From: Coriaria nepalensis
Lineage: Eukaryota; Streptophyta; Magnoliopsida; Cucurbitales; Coriariaceae
Reading direction: 5' to 3'
DNA: 64,000 nucleotides
Assembly (NCBI GenBank): GCA_027186245.1
Contig: CP114481.1
Location: forward strand, 19,747,501-19,811,500
Under the pieces are notes generated by a model. It was not told where the DNA came from. It saw only the letters and a list, made by a program, of their open reading frames with translations, and made no database searches. Position numbers and translations under genes: made by a program. Every line of letters begins with the position of its first letter. Position 1 is the first letter of the stretch. Positions 11,113 through 26,101 of the stretch are shown here, piece after piece.

Positions 11113-12841
11113 TACTTTCGCGCATAGCTTGCATATGATTTTTTGAGGGCAAGTATGAATTTGTTTAATCTTAGAGTCATCATCTCAATGACTCTTTGAA
11201 AGTCACTAATTCATTTGAACACAATTAAAATGAATTCTGTTTTCTCAGTTCGAACCCGACTTTCAGACATAACTTGGTAATGATCATTTAAGGGCGAGTA
11301 TGCATTTGTTTTATTTGAGATTCATGTCAATGAGTCTTTTCAAGTCAGTAATGCATTTGAAAAAAATTCAAATGAATTCTATTTTTACACTTTAAACACT
11401 ACCTTCGCGGATCACTTGCTGATGATCTTTTTAAGACAAGTCTGCATTTGATTTATCTTATATTTATTTCAGTGAGTCTTTTCAAGACAATAAATCATTT
11501 GGAAGCCATTGGAGCAAATGCTATTTTCGCATTTCAAACACGACTTCCGCACATATCTTGCATATGATTTTTTGAAGGCAAGTATGAATTTGTTTAATCT
11601 TAGAGTCATCATCTCAATGACTCTTTGGAAGTCACTAATTCATTTGAACACAATTAAAATAAATTCTATTTTCGCACTTCGAACCCAACTTTCGTACATA
11701 ACTTGCTGATGATCATTTAAGGGCAAGTATGTGTTTGTTGTATTTGAGATTCATGTCAATGAGTCTTTTCAAGTCACTAATTTATTTGAAAACAATTCAA
11801 ATGAATTCTATTTTTACACTTTAAACACTACTTTCGTGGATCACTTGCTGATTATCTTTTTAAGACAAGTATGCATTTGTTTTATCTTATAATCATTTCA
11901 ATGTGTCTTTTCAAGACACTAAATCATTTGGAAGCCATTGGAGCGAATACTATTTTCGCATTTCAAACACGGCTTTCGCGCATAGATTGCATATCATTTT
12001 TTGAAGGCAAGTACGAATTTGTTTAATCTTAGAGTCATCATCTCATTGACTCTTCGAAAGTCATTAATTCATTTGAAAGCAATTAAATTGAAATCTATTT
12101 TCGCACTCCGAACTCGACATTCGTACATAACTTGCTAATGATCATTTGAGGACAAGTATGCGTTTGTTTTATTTGAGATTCATGTCAATGAGTCTTTTCA
12201 AGTCACTAATTTATTTGAAAACGATTCAAATGAATTCTATTTTTACACTTCAAACTCTACTGTCCCGCATAACTTGCTGATTATCTTTTTAAGACAAGTA
12301 TGCATTTGTTTTATCTTATAATCATTTCAATGTGTCTTTTCAAGACACTAAATCATTTGGAAGCCATTGGAGCGAATACTATTTTCGCATTTCAAACACG
12401 ACTTTCGCGCATCGCTTGCATATGATTTTTTGAAGGCAAGTATGAATTTGTTTAATCTTAGAGTCATCATCTCAATGACTCTTTGAAAGTCACTAATTCA
12501 TTTGAAAGTAATTAAAATGAATTCTATTTTCGCACTTCGAACCCGACATTCGTACATAACTTGCTAATGATCATTTGAGGACAAGTATGCGTTTGTTTTA
12601 TTTGAGATTCATGTCAATGAGTCTTTTCAAGTCACTAATTTATTTGAAAACAATTCAAATGAATTCTATTTTTACACTTCAAACACTACTTTCCCGCATC
12701 ACTTGCTAATGATCTTTTTAAGACAAGTATGCATTTGATTTATCTTATATTTATTTCAATGAGTCTTTTCAAGACAATAAATAATTTGGAAGCCATTGGA
12801 GCGAATACTATTTTCGCATTTCAAACACGACTTTCGCGCAT

Positions 12842-15413
12842 ACCTTGCATATGCTTTTTTGAAGGCAAGTGTGAATTTGTTTAATCTTAGAGTCATCATG
12901 TCAATGACTCTTTGAAAGTCACAAATTCATTTGAAAGCAATTAAAATGAATTCTATTTTCGCAGTTCGAACCCGACATTCGTACATAACTTGCTAATGAT
13001 CATTTGAGGACAAGTATGCGTTTGTTTTATTTGAGATTCATGTCAATGAGTCTTTTCAAGTCACTAATTTATTTGAAAACAATTCAAATGAATTCTACTT
13101 TTACACTTCAAACACTACTTTCCCGCATCACTTGCTAATGATATTTTTAAGACAAGTATGCATTTGTTTTATCTTATATTTATTTCAATGAGTCTATTCA
13201 AGATAATAAATCATTTGGAAGCAATTGGAGCGAGTACTATTTTCGCATTTCAAACACTACTTTCGCGCATAGCTTGCATATAATTTTTTGAGGGCAAGTA
13301 TGAATTTGTTTAATCTTAGAGTCATCATGTCAATGACTCTTTGAAAGTTACTAATTCATTTGAACACAATAAAAATGAATTCTATTTTCGCAGTTCGAAC
13401 CCGACTTTCGTACATAACTTGCTAATGATCATTTAAGGGCAAGTATGTGTTTGTTGTATTAGAGATTCATGTCAATGAGTCTTTTCAAGTCACTAATTTA
13501 TTTGAAAACAATTCAAATGAATTCTATTTTTACACTTCAAACACTATTTTCGCGGGTCACTTGTTGATGATCTTTTTAAGACAAGTATGCATTTGATTTA
13601 TCTTATATTCATGTCAAAGAGTCTTTTCAAGACAATAAGTAATTTGGAAGCCATTGGAGCGAATACTATTTTCGCATTTCAAACACGACTTTCGCGCATA
13701 GCTTGCATATGATTTTTTGAAGGCAAGTATGAATTTGTTTAATCTTAGAGTCATCATCTCAATGACTCTTTGAAAGTCACTAATTCATTTGAAAGTAATT
13801 AAAATGAATTCTATTTACGTACTTTGAACCCGACACTCGTACAGAACTTGCTAATGATCATTCAAGGACAAGTATGCGTTTGTTTTATTTGAGATTCATG
13901 TCAATGAGTCTTTTCAAGTCACTAATTTATTTGAAAACAATTCAAATGAATTCTATTTTTACACTTCAAACACTACTTCCCGCATCACTTGCTAATAATC
14001 TTTTTAATACAAGTATGCCTTTGTTTTATCTTATAATCATTTCAATGTGTCTTTTCAAGACTCTAAATCATTTGGAAGCCATTGGAGCGAATACTATTTT
14101 CGCATTTCAAACACGGGTTTCGCGCATAGATTGCATATCATTTGTTGAAGGCAAGTACGAATTTGTTTAATCTTAGAGTCATCATCTCATTGACTCTTCG
14201 AAAGTCATTAATTCATTTGAAAGCAATTAAAATGAATTCTATTTTCGCACTCCGAACCCGACATTCGTACATAACTTGCTAATGATCATTTAAGGGCAAG
14301 TATGCATTTGCTTTATTTGAGATTCATGTGAATGAGTATTTTCAAGTCACTAATTTATTTGAAAACAATTCTAATGAATTCTATTTTTACACTTCAAACT
14401 CTACTGTCCCGCATAACTTGCTAATGATCTTTTAAAGACAAGTATGCATTTGTTTTATCTTATATTTATTTCAATGAGTCTTTTCAAGACAATAAATCAT
14501 TTGGAAGCAATTGGAGCGAATACTATTTTCGAATTTCAAACACTACTTTCGCGCATAGCTTGCATATAATTTTTTGAGGGCAAGTATGAATTTGTTTAAT
14601 CTTAGAGTCATCATGTCAATGACTCTTTGAAAGTTACTAATTCATTTGAACACAATAAAAATGAATTCTATTTTCGCAGTTCGAACCCGACTTTCGTACA
14701 TAACTTGCTAATGATCATTTAAGGGCAAGTATGTGTTTGTTTTATTTGAGATTCATGTCAATGAGTCTTTTCAAGTCACTAATTTATTTGAAAACAATTC
14801 AAATGAATTCTATTTTTACACTTCAAACACTACTTTCCCGCATAACTTGATAATGATCTTTTTAAGACAAGTATGCATTTGATTTCTCTTATATTTATTT
14901 CAATGAGTCTTTTCAAGACAATAAGTCATTTGGAAGCAATTGGAGCGAATACAATTTTCGCATTTCAAACACTACTTTCGCGCATAGCTTGCATATGATT
15001 TTTTGAGGGCAAGTATGAATTTGTTTAATCTTAGAGTCATCATCTCAATGACTCTTTGAAAGTCACTAATTCATTTGTACACAATTAAAATGAATTCTGT
15101 TTTCTCACTTCGAACCCGACTTTCAGACATAACTTGGTAATGATCATTTAAGGGCGAGTATGCATTTGTTTTATTTGAGATTCATGTCAATGAGTCTTTT
15201 CAAGTCACTAATTTATTTGAAAACAATTCAAATGAATTCCATTTTTACACTTTAAACACTACTTTCGTGGATCACTTGCTGATTATCTTTTTAAGACAAG
15301 TATGCATTTGTTTTATCTTATAATCATTTCAATGTGTCTTTTCAAGACACTAAATCATTTGGAAGCCATTGGAGCGAATACTATTTTCGCATTTCAAACA
15401 CGGCTTTCGCGCA
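12842..15413. repeat. First copy of a ~2,572 bp (6-HOR) duplication (approximate limits)
   Basis: The rare GGCAAGTGTGAATTTG exit at about 12863 recurs at 15435 (offset 2572). The TTACG(T/C)ACTTTGAACCCGACACTCG variant of monomer A near 13815 recurs near 16388 (offset 2573), followed by matching ATTTGTTGAAGGC and GTGAATGAGTATTTTC variants. The two copies differ at several sites, for example CGCGGGTCACTTGTTGATG near 13551 against CCCGCATCACTTGCTAATG near 16125. The duplication is therefore older than the 3.4 kb one or has been patched since. Edges are uncertain by about 100 bp. Confidence 0.75.
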
Positions 15414-17172
15414 TAGATTGCATATGCTTTTTTGAAGGCAAGTGTGAATTTGTTTAATCTTAGAGTCATCATGTCAATGACTCTTTGAAAGTCACAAATT
15501 CATTTGAAAGCAATTAAAATGAATTCTATTTTCGCAGTTCGAACCCGACATTCGTACATAACTTGCTAATGATCATTTGAGGACAAGTATGGGTTTGTTT
15601 TATTTGAGATTCATGTCAATGAGTCTTTTCAAGTCACTAATTTATTTGAAAACAATTGAAATGAATTCTATTTTTACACTTCAAACACTACTTTCCCGCA
15701 TCACTTGCTAATGATCTTTTTAAGACAAGTATGCATTTGTTTTATCTTATATTTATTTCAATGAGTCTATTCAAGATAATAAATCATTTGGAAGCAATTG
15801 GAGCGAATACTATTTTCGCATTTCAAACACTACTTTCGCGCATAGCTTGCATATAATTTTTTGAGGGCAAGTATGAATTTGTTTAATCTTAGAGTCATCA
15901 TGTCAATGACTCTTTGAAAGTTACTAATTCATTTGAACACAATAAAAATGAATTCTATTTTCGCAGTTCGAACCCGACTTTCGTACATAACTTGCTAATG
16001 ATCATTTAAGGGCAAGTATGTGTTTGTTGTATTAGAGATTCATGTCAATGAGTCTTTTCAAGTCACTAATTTATTTGAAAACAATTCAAATGAATTCTAT
16101 TTTTACACTTCAAACACTACTTTCCCGCATCACTTGCTAATGATCTTTTTAAGACAAGTATGCATTTGATTTCTCTTATGTTTATTTCAATGAGTCTTTT
16201 CAAGACAATAAGTAATTTGGAAGCCATTGGAGCGAATACTATTTTCGCATTTCAAACACGACTTTCGCGCATAGCTTGCATATGATTTTTTGAAGGTAAG
16301 TATGAATTTGTTTAATCTTAGAGTCATCATCTCAATGACTCTTTGAAAGTCACTACTTCATTTGAAAGTAATTAAAATGAATTCTATTTACGCACTTTGA
16401 ACCCGACACTCGTACATAACTTGCTAACGATCATTCAAGGACAAGTATGCGTTTGTTTTATTTGAGATTCATGTCAATGAGTCTTTTCAAGTCACTAATT
16501 TATTTGAAAACAATTCAAATGAATTCTATTTTTACACTTCAAACACTACTTCCCGCATCACTTGCTAATAATCTTTTTAATACAAGTATGCCTTTGTTTT
16601 ATCTTATAATCATTTCAATGTGTCTTTTCAAGACACTAAATCATTTGGAAGCCATTGGAGCGAATACTATTTTCGCATTTCAAACACGGGTTTCGCGCAT
16701 AGATTGCATATCATTTGTTGAAGGCAAGTACGAATTTGTTTAATCTTAGAGTCATCATCTCATTGACTCTTCGAAAGTCATTAATTCATTTGAAAGCAAT
16801 TAAAATGAATTCTATTTTCGCACTCCGAACCCGACATTCGTACATAACTTGCTAATGATCATTTAAGGGCAAGTATGCATTTGCTTTATTTGAGATTCAT
16901 GTGAATGAGTATTTTCAAGTCACTAATTTATTTGAAAACAATTCTAATGAATTCTATTTTTACACTTCAAACTCTACTGTCCCGCATAACTTGCTAATGA
17001 TCTTTTTAAGACAAGTATGCATTTGTTTTATCTTATATTTATTTCAATAAGTCTTTTCAAGACAATAAATCATTTGGAAGCAATTGGAGCGAATACTATT
17101 TTCGAATTTCAAACACTACTTTCGCGCATAGCTTGCATATAATTTTTTGAGGGCAAGTATGAATTTGTTTAA
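15414..17172. repeat. Second, partly diverged copy of the ~2,572 bp duplication
   Basis: Matches 12842-14600 at offset about 2572, with substitutions scattered through it. Beyond about 17172 the downstream sequence follows a different parent. A further 3-HOR step (1286 bp) relates the A/B variants near 16447 to those near 17733, so the locality was built by more than one event. Confidence 0.7.
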
Positions 17173-18034
17173 TCTTAGAGTCATCATGTCAATGACTCTT
17201 TGAAAGTTACTAATTCATTTGAACACAATAAAAATAAATTCTATTTTCGCAGTCCGAACCCGACTTTCGTACATAACTTGCTAATGATCATTTAAGGGCA
17301 AGTATGTGTTTGTTGTATTAGAGATTCATGTCAATGAGTCTTTTCAAGTCACTAATTTATTTGAAAACAATTCAAATGAATTCTATTTTTACACTTCAAA
17401 CACTACTTTCCCGCATCACTTGCTAATGATCTTTTTAAGACAAGTATGCATTTGATTTCTCTTATATTTATTTCAATGAGTCTTTTCAAGACAATAAATA
17501 ATTTGGAAGCCATTGGAGCGAATATTATTTTCGCATTTCAAACACGACTTTCGCGCATAGCTTGCATATGATTTTTTGAAGGCAAGTATGAATTTGTTTA
17601 ATCTTAGAGTCATCATCTCAATGACTCTTTGAAAGTCACTAATTCATTTGAAAGTAATTAAAATGAATTCTATTTGCGCACTTCGAACCCGACATTCGTA
17701 CATAACTTGCTAATGATCATTTAGGGACAAGTATGCGTTTGTTTTATTTGAGATTCATGTCAATGAGTCTTTTCAAGTCACTAATTTATTTGAAAACAAT
17801 TCAAATGAATTCTATTTTTACACTTCAAACACTACTTCCCGCATCACTTGCTAATAATCTTTTTAATACAGGTATGCATTTGATTTATCTTATAATCATT
17901 TCAATGTGTCTTTTCAAGACAATAAATCATTTGGAAGCCATTGGAGCGAATACTATTTTCGCATTTCAAACACGGCTTTCGCGCATAGATTGCATATCAT
18001 TTTTTGAAGGCAAGTACGAATTTGTTTAATCTTA

Positions 18035-21000
18035 GAGTCATCATCTCATTGACTCTTCGAAAGTCATTAATTCATTTGAAAGCAATTAAAATGAAATCTA
18101 TTTTCGCACTCCGAACCCGACATTCGTACATAACTTGCTAATGATCATTTAAGGGCAAGTATGCATTTGCTTTATTTGAGATTCATGTGAATGAGTATTT
18201 TCAAGTCACTAATTTATTTGAAAACAATTCTAATGAATTCTATTTTTACACTTCAAACTCTACTGTCCCGCATAACTTGCTAATGATCTTTTTAAGACAA
18301 GTATGCATTTGTTTTATCTTATATTTATTTCAATGAGTCTTTTCAAGACAATAAATCATTTGGAAGCAATTGGAGCGAATATTATTTTCGCATTTCAAAC
18401 ACGACTTTCGCGCATAGCTTGCATATGATTTTTTGAAGGCAAGTATGAATTTGTTTAATCTTAGACTCATCATCTCAATGACTCTTTGAAAGTCACAAAT
18501 TCATTTGAAAGCAATTAAAATGAATTCTATTTTCGCACTTCGAACCCGACATTCATACATAACTTGCTAATGATCATTTAAGGACAAGTATGCATTTGTT
18601 TTATTTGTGATTCATGTCACTGAGTCTTTTCAAGTCACTAATTTATTTGAAAACAATTCAAATGAATTCTATTTTTACACTTCAAACACTACTTTCCAGC
18701 ATCACTTGCTAATGATCTTTTTAAGACAAGTATACATTTGATTTATGTTATATTTATTTCAATGAGTCTTTTCAAGACAATAAATCATTTGGAAGCCATT
18801 GGAGCGAATACTATTTTCGCATTTCAAACATGACTTTCGCGCATAGCTTGCATATGATTTTTTGAAGGCAAGTATGAATTTGTTTAATCTTAGACTCATC
18901 ATCTCAATGACTCTTTGAAAGTCACAAATTCATTTGAAAGCAATTAAAATGAATTCTATTTTCGCACTTCGAAACCGACATTCGTACATAACTTGCTAAT
19001 GATCATTTAAGGACGAGTATGCGTTTGTTTTATTTGAGATTCATGTCAATGAGTCTTTTCAAGTCACTAATTTATTTGAAAACAATTCAAATGAATTCTA
19101 TTTTTACACTTCAAACACTACTTTCCAGCATCACTTGCTAATGATCTTTTTAAGACAAGTATGCATTTTATTTATCTTTTATTTATTTCATTGAGTATTT
19201 TCAAGACGATAAATCATTTGGAAGCCATTGGAGCGAATACTATTTTGGCATTTCAAACATGACTTTCGCGCATAGCTTGCATATGATTTTTTGAAGGCAA
19301 GTATGAATTTGTTTAATCTTAGACTCATCATCTCAATGACTCTTTGAAAGTCACTAATTCATTTGAAAGCAATTAAAATGAATTCTATTTTCGCACTTCG
19401 AACCCGACATTCGTATATAACTTGCTAATGATCATTTAAGGACAAGTATGCGTTTGTTTTATTTGAGATTCATGTCAATGAGTCTTTTCAAGTCACTAAT
19501 TTATTTGAAAACAATTCAAATGAATTCTATTTTTACACTTCAAACACTACTTCCCGCATCACTTGCTAATAATATTTTTAAGACAGGTATGCATTTGATT
19601 TATCTTATATTTATTTCATTGAGTATTTTCAAGACGATAAATCATTTGGAAGCCATTGGAGCGAATACTATTTTGGCATTTCAAACATGACTTTCGCGCA
19701 TAGCTTGCATATGAGTTTTTGAAGGCAAGTATGAATTTGTTTAATCTTAGAGTCATCATCTCAATGACTCTTTGAAAATCACTAATTCATTTAAAGTAAT
19801 TAAAATGAATTCTATTTTGGCACTTCGAACCCGACATTCGTACATAACTTGCTAATGATCATTTAAGGACAAGTATGCGTTTGTTTTATTTGAGATTCAT
19901 GTCAATGAGTCTTTTCAAGTCACTAATTTATTTGAAAACAATTCAAATGAATTCTATTTTTACACTTCAAACACTACTTCCCGCATCACTTGCTAATAAT
20001 CTTTTTAAGACAAGTATGCATTTGATTTATCTTATATTTATTTCAATGAGTCTTTTCAAGACAATATATAATTTGGAAGCCATTGGAGCGAATATTATTT
20101 TCGCATTTCAAACACGACTTTCGCGCATAGCTTGCATATGATTTTTTGAAGGCAAGTATGAATTTGTTTAATCTTAGACTCATCATCTCAATGACTCTTT
20201 GAAAGTCACAAATTCATTTGAAAGCAATTAAAATGAAGTCTATTTTCGCACTTCGAACCCGACATTCATACATAACTTGTTAATGATCATTTAAGGACAA
20301 GTATGCATTTGTTTTATTTGAGATTCATGTCACTGAGTCTTTTCAAGTCACTAATTTATTTGAAAACAATTCAAATGAATTCTATTTTTACACTTCAAAC
20401 ACTACTTTCCAGCATCACTTGCTAATGATCTTTTTAAGACAAGTATACATTTGATTTATCTTATATTTATTTCAATGAGTCTTTTCAAGACAATAAATCA
20501 TTTGGAAGCCTTTGGAGCGAATACTATTTTCGCATTTCAAACATGACTTTCGCGCATAGCTTGCATATGATTTTTTGAAGGCAAGTATGAATTTGTTTAA
20601 TCTTAGAGTCATCATCTCAATGACTCTTTGAAAGTCACTAATTCATTTGAAAGTAATTAAAATGAATTCTATTTTCGCACTTCGAACCCGACATTCGTAC
20701 ATAACTTGCTAATGATCATTTAAGGACAAGTATGCGTTTGTTTTATTTGAGATTCATGTCAATGAGTCTTTTCAAGTCACTAATTTATTTGAAAACAATT
20801 CAAATGAATTCTATTTTTACACTTCAAACACTACTTCCCGCATCACTTGCTAATAATCTTTTTAAGACAAGTATGCATTTGATTTATCTTATATTTATTT
20901 CAATGAGTCTTTTCAAGACAATAAATAATTTGGAAGCCATTGGAGCGAATATTATTTTCGCATTTCAAACACGACTTTCGCGCATAGCTTGCATATGATT

Positions 21001-24000
21001 TTTTGAAGGCAAGTATGAATTTGTTTAATCTTAGACTCATCATCTCAATGACTCTTTGAAAGTCACTAATTCATTTGAAAGCAATTAAAATGAATTCTAT
21101 TTTCGCACTTCGAACCCGACATTCGTATATAACTTGCTAATGATCATTTAAGGACAAGTATGCGTTTGTTTTATTTGAGATTCATGTCAATGAGTCTTTT
21201 CAAGTCACTAATTTATTTGAAAACAATTCAAATGAATTCTATTTTTACACTTCAAACACTACTTCCCGCATCACTTGCTAATAATCTTTTTAAGACAAGT
21301 ATGCATTTGATTTATCTTATATTTATTTCAATGAGTCTTTTGAAGACAATAAATAATTTGGAAGCCATTGGAGCGAATATTATTTTCGCATTTCAAACAC
21401 GACTTTCGCGCATAGCTTGCATATGATTTTTTGAAGGCAAGTATGAATTTGTTTAATCTTAGACTCATCATCTCAATGGCTCTTTGAAAGTCACAAATTC
21501 ATTTGAAAGCAATTAAAATGAATTCTATTTTCGCACTTCGAACCCGACATTCATACATAACTTGCTAATGATCATTTAAGGACAAGTATGCATTTGTTTT
21601 ATTTGAAATTCATGTCACTGAGTCTTTTCAAGTCACTAATTTATTTGAAAACAATTCAAATGAATTCTATTTTTACACTTCAAACACTACTTTCCAGCAT
21701 CACTTGCTAATGATCTTTTTAAGACAAGTATACATTTGATTTATGTTATATTTATTTCAATGAGTCTTTTCAAGACAATAAATCATTTGGAAGCCATTGG
21801 AGCGAATACTATTTTCGCATTTCAAACATGACTTTCGCGCATAGCTTGCATATGATTTTTTGAAGGCAAGTATGAATTTGTTTAATCTTAGAGTCATCAT
21901 CTCAATGACTCTTTGAAAGTCACTAATTCATTTGAAAGTAATTAAAATGAATTCTATTTTCGCACTTCGAACCCGACATTCGTACATAACTTGCTAATGA
22001 TCATTTAACGACAAGTTTGCGTTTGTTTTATTTGAGATTCATGTCAATGAGTCTTTTCAAGTAACTAATTTATTTGAAAACAATTCAAATGAATTCTATT
22101 TTTACACTTCAAACACTACTTCCCGCATCACTTGCTAATAATCTTTTTAAGACAAGTATGCATTTGATTTATCTTATATTTATTTCAATGAGTCTTTTCA
22201 AGACAATAAATAATTTGGAAGCCATTGGAGCGAATATTATTTTCGCATTTCAAACACGACTTTCGCGCATAGCTTGCATATGATTTTTTGAAGGCAAGTA
22301 TGAATTTGTTTAATCTTAGAGTCATCATCTCAATGACTCTTTGAAAGTCACAAATTCATTTGAAAGCAATTAAAATGAATTCTATTTTCGCACTTCGAAC
22401 CCGACATTCGTACATAACTTGCTAATGATCATTTAAGGACAAGTATGCGTTTGTTTTATTTGAGATTCATGTCACTGAGTCTTTTCAAGTCACTAATTTA
22501 TTTGAAAACAATTCAAATGAATTCTATTTTTACACTTCAAACACTACTTTCCAGCATCACTTGCTAATGATCTTTTTAAGACAAGTATACATTTGATTTA
22601 TGTTATATTTATTTCAATGAGTCTTTTCAAGACAATAAATCATTTGGAAGCCATTGGAGCGAATACTATTTTCGCATTTCAAACATGACTTTCGCGCATA
22701 GCTTGCACATGATTTTTTGAAGGCAAGTATGAATTTGTTTAATCTTAGAGTCATCATCTCAATGACTCTTTGAAAGTAACTAATTCATTTGAAAGTAATT
22801 AAAATGAATTCTATTTTCGCACTTCGAACCCGACATTCGTACATAACTTGCTAATGATCATTTAAGGACAAGTATGCGTTTGTTTTATTTGAGATTCATG
22901 TCAATGAGTGTTTTCAAGTCACTAATTTATTTGAAAACAATTCAAATGAATTCTATTTTTACACTTCAAACACTACTTCCCGCATCACTTGCTAATAATA
23001 TTTTTAAGACAGGTATGCATTTGATTTATCTTATATTTATTTCCTTGAGTCTTTTCAAGACGATAAATCATTTGGAAGCCATTGGAGCGAATACTATTTT
23101 GGCATTTCAAACATGACTTTCGCGCATAGCTTGCATATGATTTTTTGAAGGCAAGTATGAATTTGTTTAATCTTAGAGTCATCATCTCAATGACTCTTTG
23201 AAAATCACTAATTCATTTAAAGTAATTAAAATGAATTCTATTTTCGCACTTCGAACCCGACATTCGTACATAACTTGCTAATGATCATTTAAGGACAAGT
23301 ATGCGTTTGTTTTATTTGAGATTCATGTCAATGAGTGTTTTCAAGTCACTAATTTATTTGAAAACAATTCAAATGAATTCTATTTTTACACTTCAAACAC
23401 TACTTCCCGCATCACTTGCTAATAATATTTTTAAGACAGGTATGCATTTGATTTATCTTATATTTATTTCATTGAGTCTTTTCAAGACGATAAATCATTT
23501 GGAAGCCATTGGAGCGAATACTATTTTGGCATTTCAAACATGACTTTCGCGCATAGCTTGCATATGATTTTTTGAAGGCAAGTATGAATTTGTTTAATCT
23601 TAGAGTCATCATCTCAATGACTCTTTGAAAATCACTAATTCATTTAAAGTAATTAAAATGAATTCTATTTTCGCACTTCGAACCCGACATTCGTACATAA
23701 CTTGCTAATGATCATTTAAGGACAAGTATGCGTTTGTTTTATTTGAGATTCATGTCAATGAGTCTTTTCAAGTCACTAATTTATTTGAAAACAATTCAAA
23801 TGAATTCTATTTTTACACTTCAGACACTACTTTCCAGCATCACTTGCTAATGATCTTTTTAAGACAAGTATACATTTGATTTATCTTATATTTATTTCAA
23901 TGAGTCTTTTCAAGACAATAAATCATTTGGAAGCCATTGGAGCGAATACTATTTTCGCATTTCAAACATGACTTTCGCGCATAGCTTGCATTTGATTTTT

Positions 24001-26101
24001 TGAAGGCAAGTATGAATTTGTTTAATCTTAGACTCATCATCTCAATGACTCTTTGAAAGTCACAAATTCATTTGAAAGCAATTAAAATGAATTCTATTTT
24101 CGCACTTCGAACCCGACATTCGTACATAACTTGCTAATGATCATTTAAGGACAGGTATGCGTTTGTTTTATTTGAGATTCATGTCACTGAGTCTTTTCAA
24201 GTCACTAATTTATTTGAAAACAATTCAAATGAATTCTATTTTTACACTTCAAACACTACTTTCCAGCATCACTTGCTAATGATCTTTTTAAGACAAGTAT
24301 ACATTTGATTTATCTTATATTTATTTCAATGAGTCTTTTCAAGACAATAAATCATTTGGAAGCCATTGGAGCGAATACTATTTTCGCATTTCAAACATGA
24401 CTTTCGCGCATAGCTTGCATTTGATTTTTTGAAGGCAAGTATGAATTTGTTTAATCTTAGACTCATCATCTCAATGACTCTTTGAAAGTCACAAATTCAT
24501 TTGAAAGCAATTAAAATGAATTCTATTTTCGCACTTCGAACCCGACATTCGTACATAACTTGCTAATGATCATTTAAGGACAGGTATGCGTTTGTTTTAT
24601 TTGAGATTCATGTCACTGAGTCTTTTCAAGTCACTAATTTATTTGAAAACAATTCAAATGAATTCTATTTTTACACTTCAAACACTACTTTCCAGCATCA
24701 CTTGCTAATGATCTTTTTAAGACAAGTATACATTTGATTTATCTTATATTTATTTCAATGAGTCTTTTCAAGACAATAAATCATTTGGAAGCCATTGGAG
24801 CGAATACTATTTTGGCATTTCAAACATGACTTTCGCGCATAGCTTGCATATGATTTTTTGAAGGCAAGTATGAATTTGTTTAATCTTAGAGTCATCATCT
24901 CAGTGACTCTTCGAAAGTCACTAATTCATTTGAAAGTAATTAAAATGAATTCTATTTTCGCACTTCGAACCCGACATTCATATATAACTTGCTAATGATC
25001 ATTTAAGGACAAGTATGCGTTTGTTTTATTTGAGATTCATGTCAATGAGTCTTTTCAAGTCACTAATTTATTTGAAAACAATTCAAATGAATTCTATTTT
25101 TACACTTCAAACACTACTTTCCAGCATCACTTGCTAATGATCTTTTTAAGACAAGTATACATTTGATTTATCTTATATTTAAGTCAATGAGTCTTTTCAA
25201 GACAATAAATCATTTGGAAGCCTTTGGAGCGAATACTATTTTCGCATTTCAAACATGACTTTCGCGCATAGCTTGCATATGATTTTTTGAAGGCAAGTAT
25301 GAATTTGTTTAATCTTAGAGTCATCATCTCAATGACTCTTTGAAAGTCACTAATTCATTTGAAAGTAATTAAAATGAATTCTATTTTCGCACTTCGAACC
25401 CGACATTCGTACATCACTTGCTAATGATCATTTAAGGACTAGTATGCGTTTGTTTTATTTGAGATTCATGTCAATGAGTCTTTTCAAGTCACTAATTTAT
25501 TTGAAAACAATTCAAATGAATTCTATTTTTACACTTCAGACACTACTTTCCAGCATCACTTGCTAATGATCTTTTTAAGACAAGTATACATTTGATTTAT
25601 CTTATATTTATTTCAATGAGTCTTTTCAAGACAATAAATCATTTGGAAGCCATTGGAGCGAATACTATTTTCGCATTTCAAACATGACTTTCGCGCATAG
25701 CTTGCATTTGATTTTTTGAAGGCAAGTATGAATTTGTTTAATCTTAGACTCATCATCTCAATGACTCTTTGAAAGTCACAAATTCATTTGAAAGCAATTA
25801 AAATGAATTCTATTTTCGCACTTCGAACCCGACATTCGTACATAACTTGCTAATGATCATTTAAGGACAAGTATGCGTTTGTTTTATTTGAGATTCATGT
25901 CACTGAGTCGTTTCAAGTCACTAATTCATTTGAAAACAATTCAAATGAATTCTATTTTTACACTTCAAACACTACTTTCCAGCATCACTTGCTAATGATC
26001 TTTTTAAGACAAGTATACATTTGATTTATCTTATATTTATTTCAATGAGTCTTTTCAAGACAATAAATCATTTGGAAGCCATTGGAGCGAATACTATTTT
26101 C
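18035..26101. repeat. Homogeneous zone rich in 428 bp HORs
   Basis: All satellite. A monomers are nearly all the CTCAATGAC / AATTAAAATG / CACTTCG subtype. B monomers are of two kinds, CTACTTCCCGCATCACTTGCTAATAATC (141 bp) and CTACTTTCCAGCATCACTTGC (142 bp). C monomers mostly carry AAACATGAC in place of AAACACGAC. Adjacent copies can be almost indistinguishable: about 23826-24383 matches the next HOR at offset 429 with no difference that I found. Confidence 0.85.
20589..21016. repeat. Representative 428 bp HOR (141 bp B monomer)
   Basis: A is 20589-20733 (145 bp), B 20734-20874 (141 bp) and C 20875-21016 (142 bp). The single missing T in B (CTTCCCGC instead of CTTTCCCGC) makes B a multiple of three, so a frame open in B continues into C. 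This explains the recurrent 80-98 codon open stretches in the 14-37 kb region without invoking selection for coding. Confidence 0.9.

Larger units (their letters stand above)
11113..18034. repeat. Heterogeneous zone with a 6-HOR duplication
   Basis: All satellite. Subtypes change from one HOR to the next. B copies read TTCGTGGATCACTTGCTGATTATC or TCCCGCATCACTTGC, some B copies carry TTCATGTGAATGAGTATTTTC, and C copies alternate between the CAATGAGTC and CAATGTGTC forms, the latter usually with CACGGCTTTCGCGCATAGATTGC. This zone and its internal duplication contain the longest open stretches of the window (98 codons at 13874-14170, 16447-16743 and 17733-18029), which I treat as incidental. Confidence 0.85.

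Noticed and set aside
13874..18029. 98-codon open reading frames at 13874, 16447 and 17733, and the similar 60-88 codon frames throughout, as a tandem gene family
   Set aside because: They follow the satellite period exactly, cross the B/C monomer joint, are broken by single-base changes in most other HORs, and have no initiation context or unique flank. Their internal repeat is just the B/C homology.
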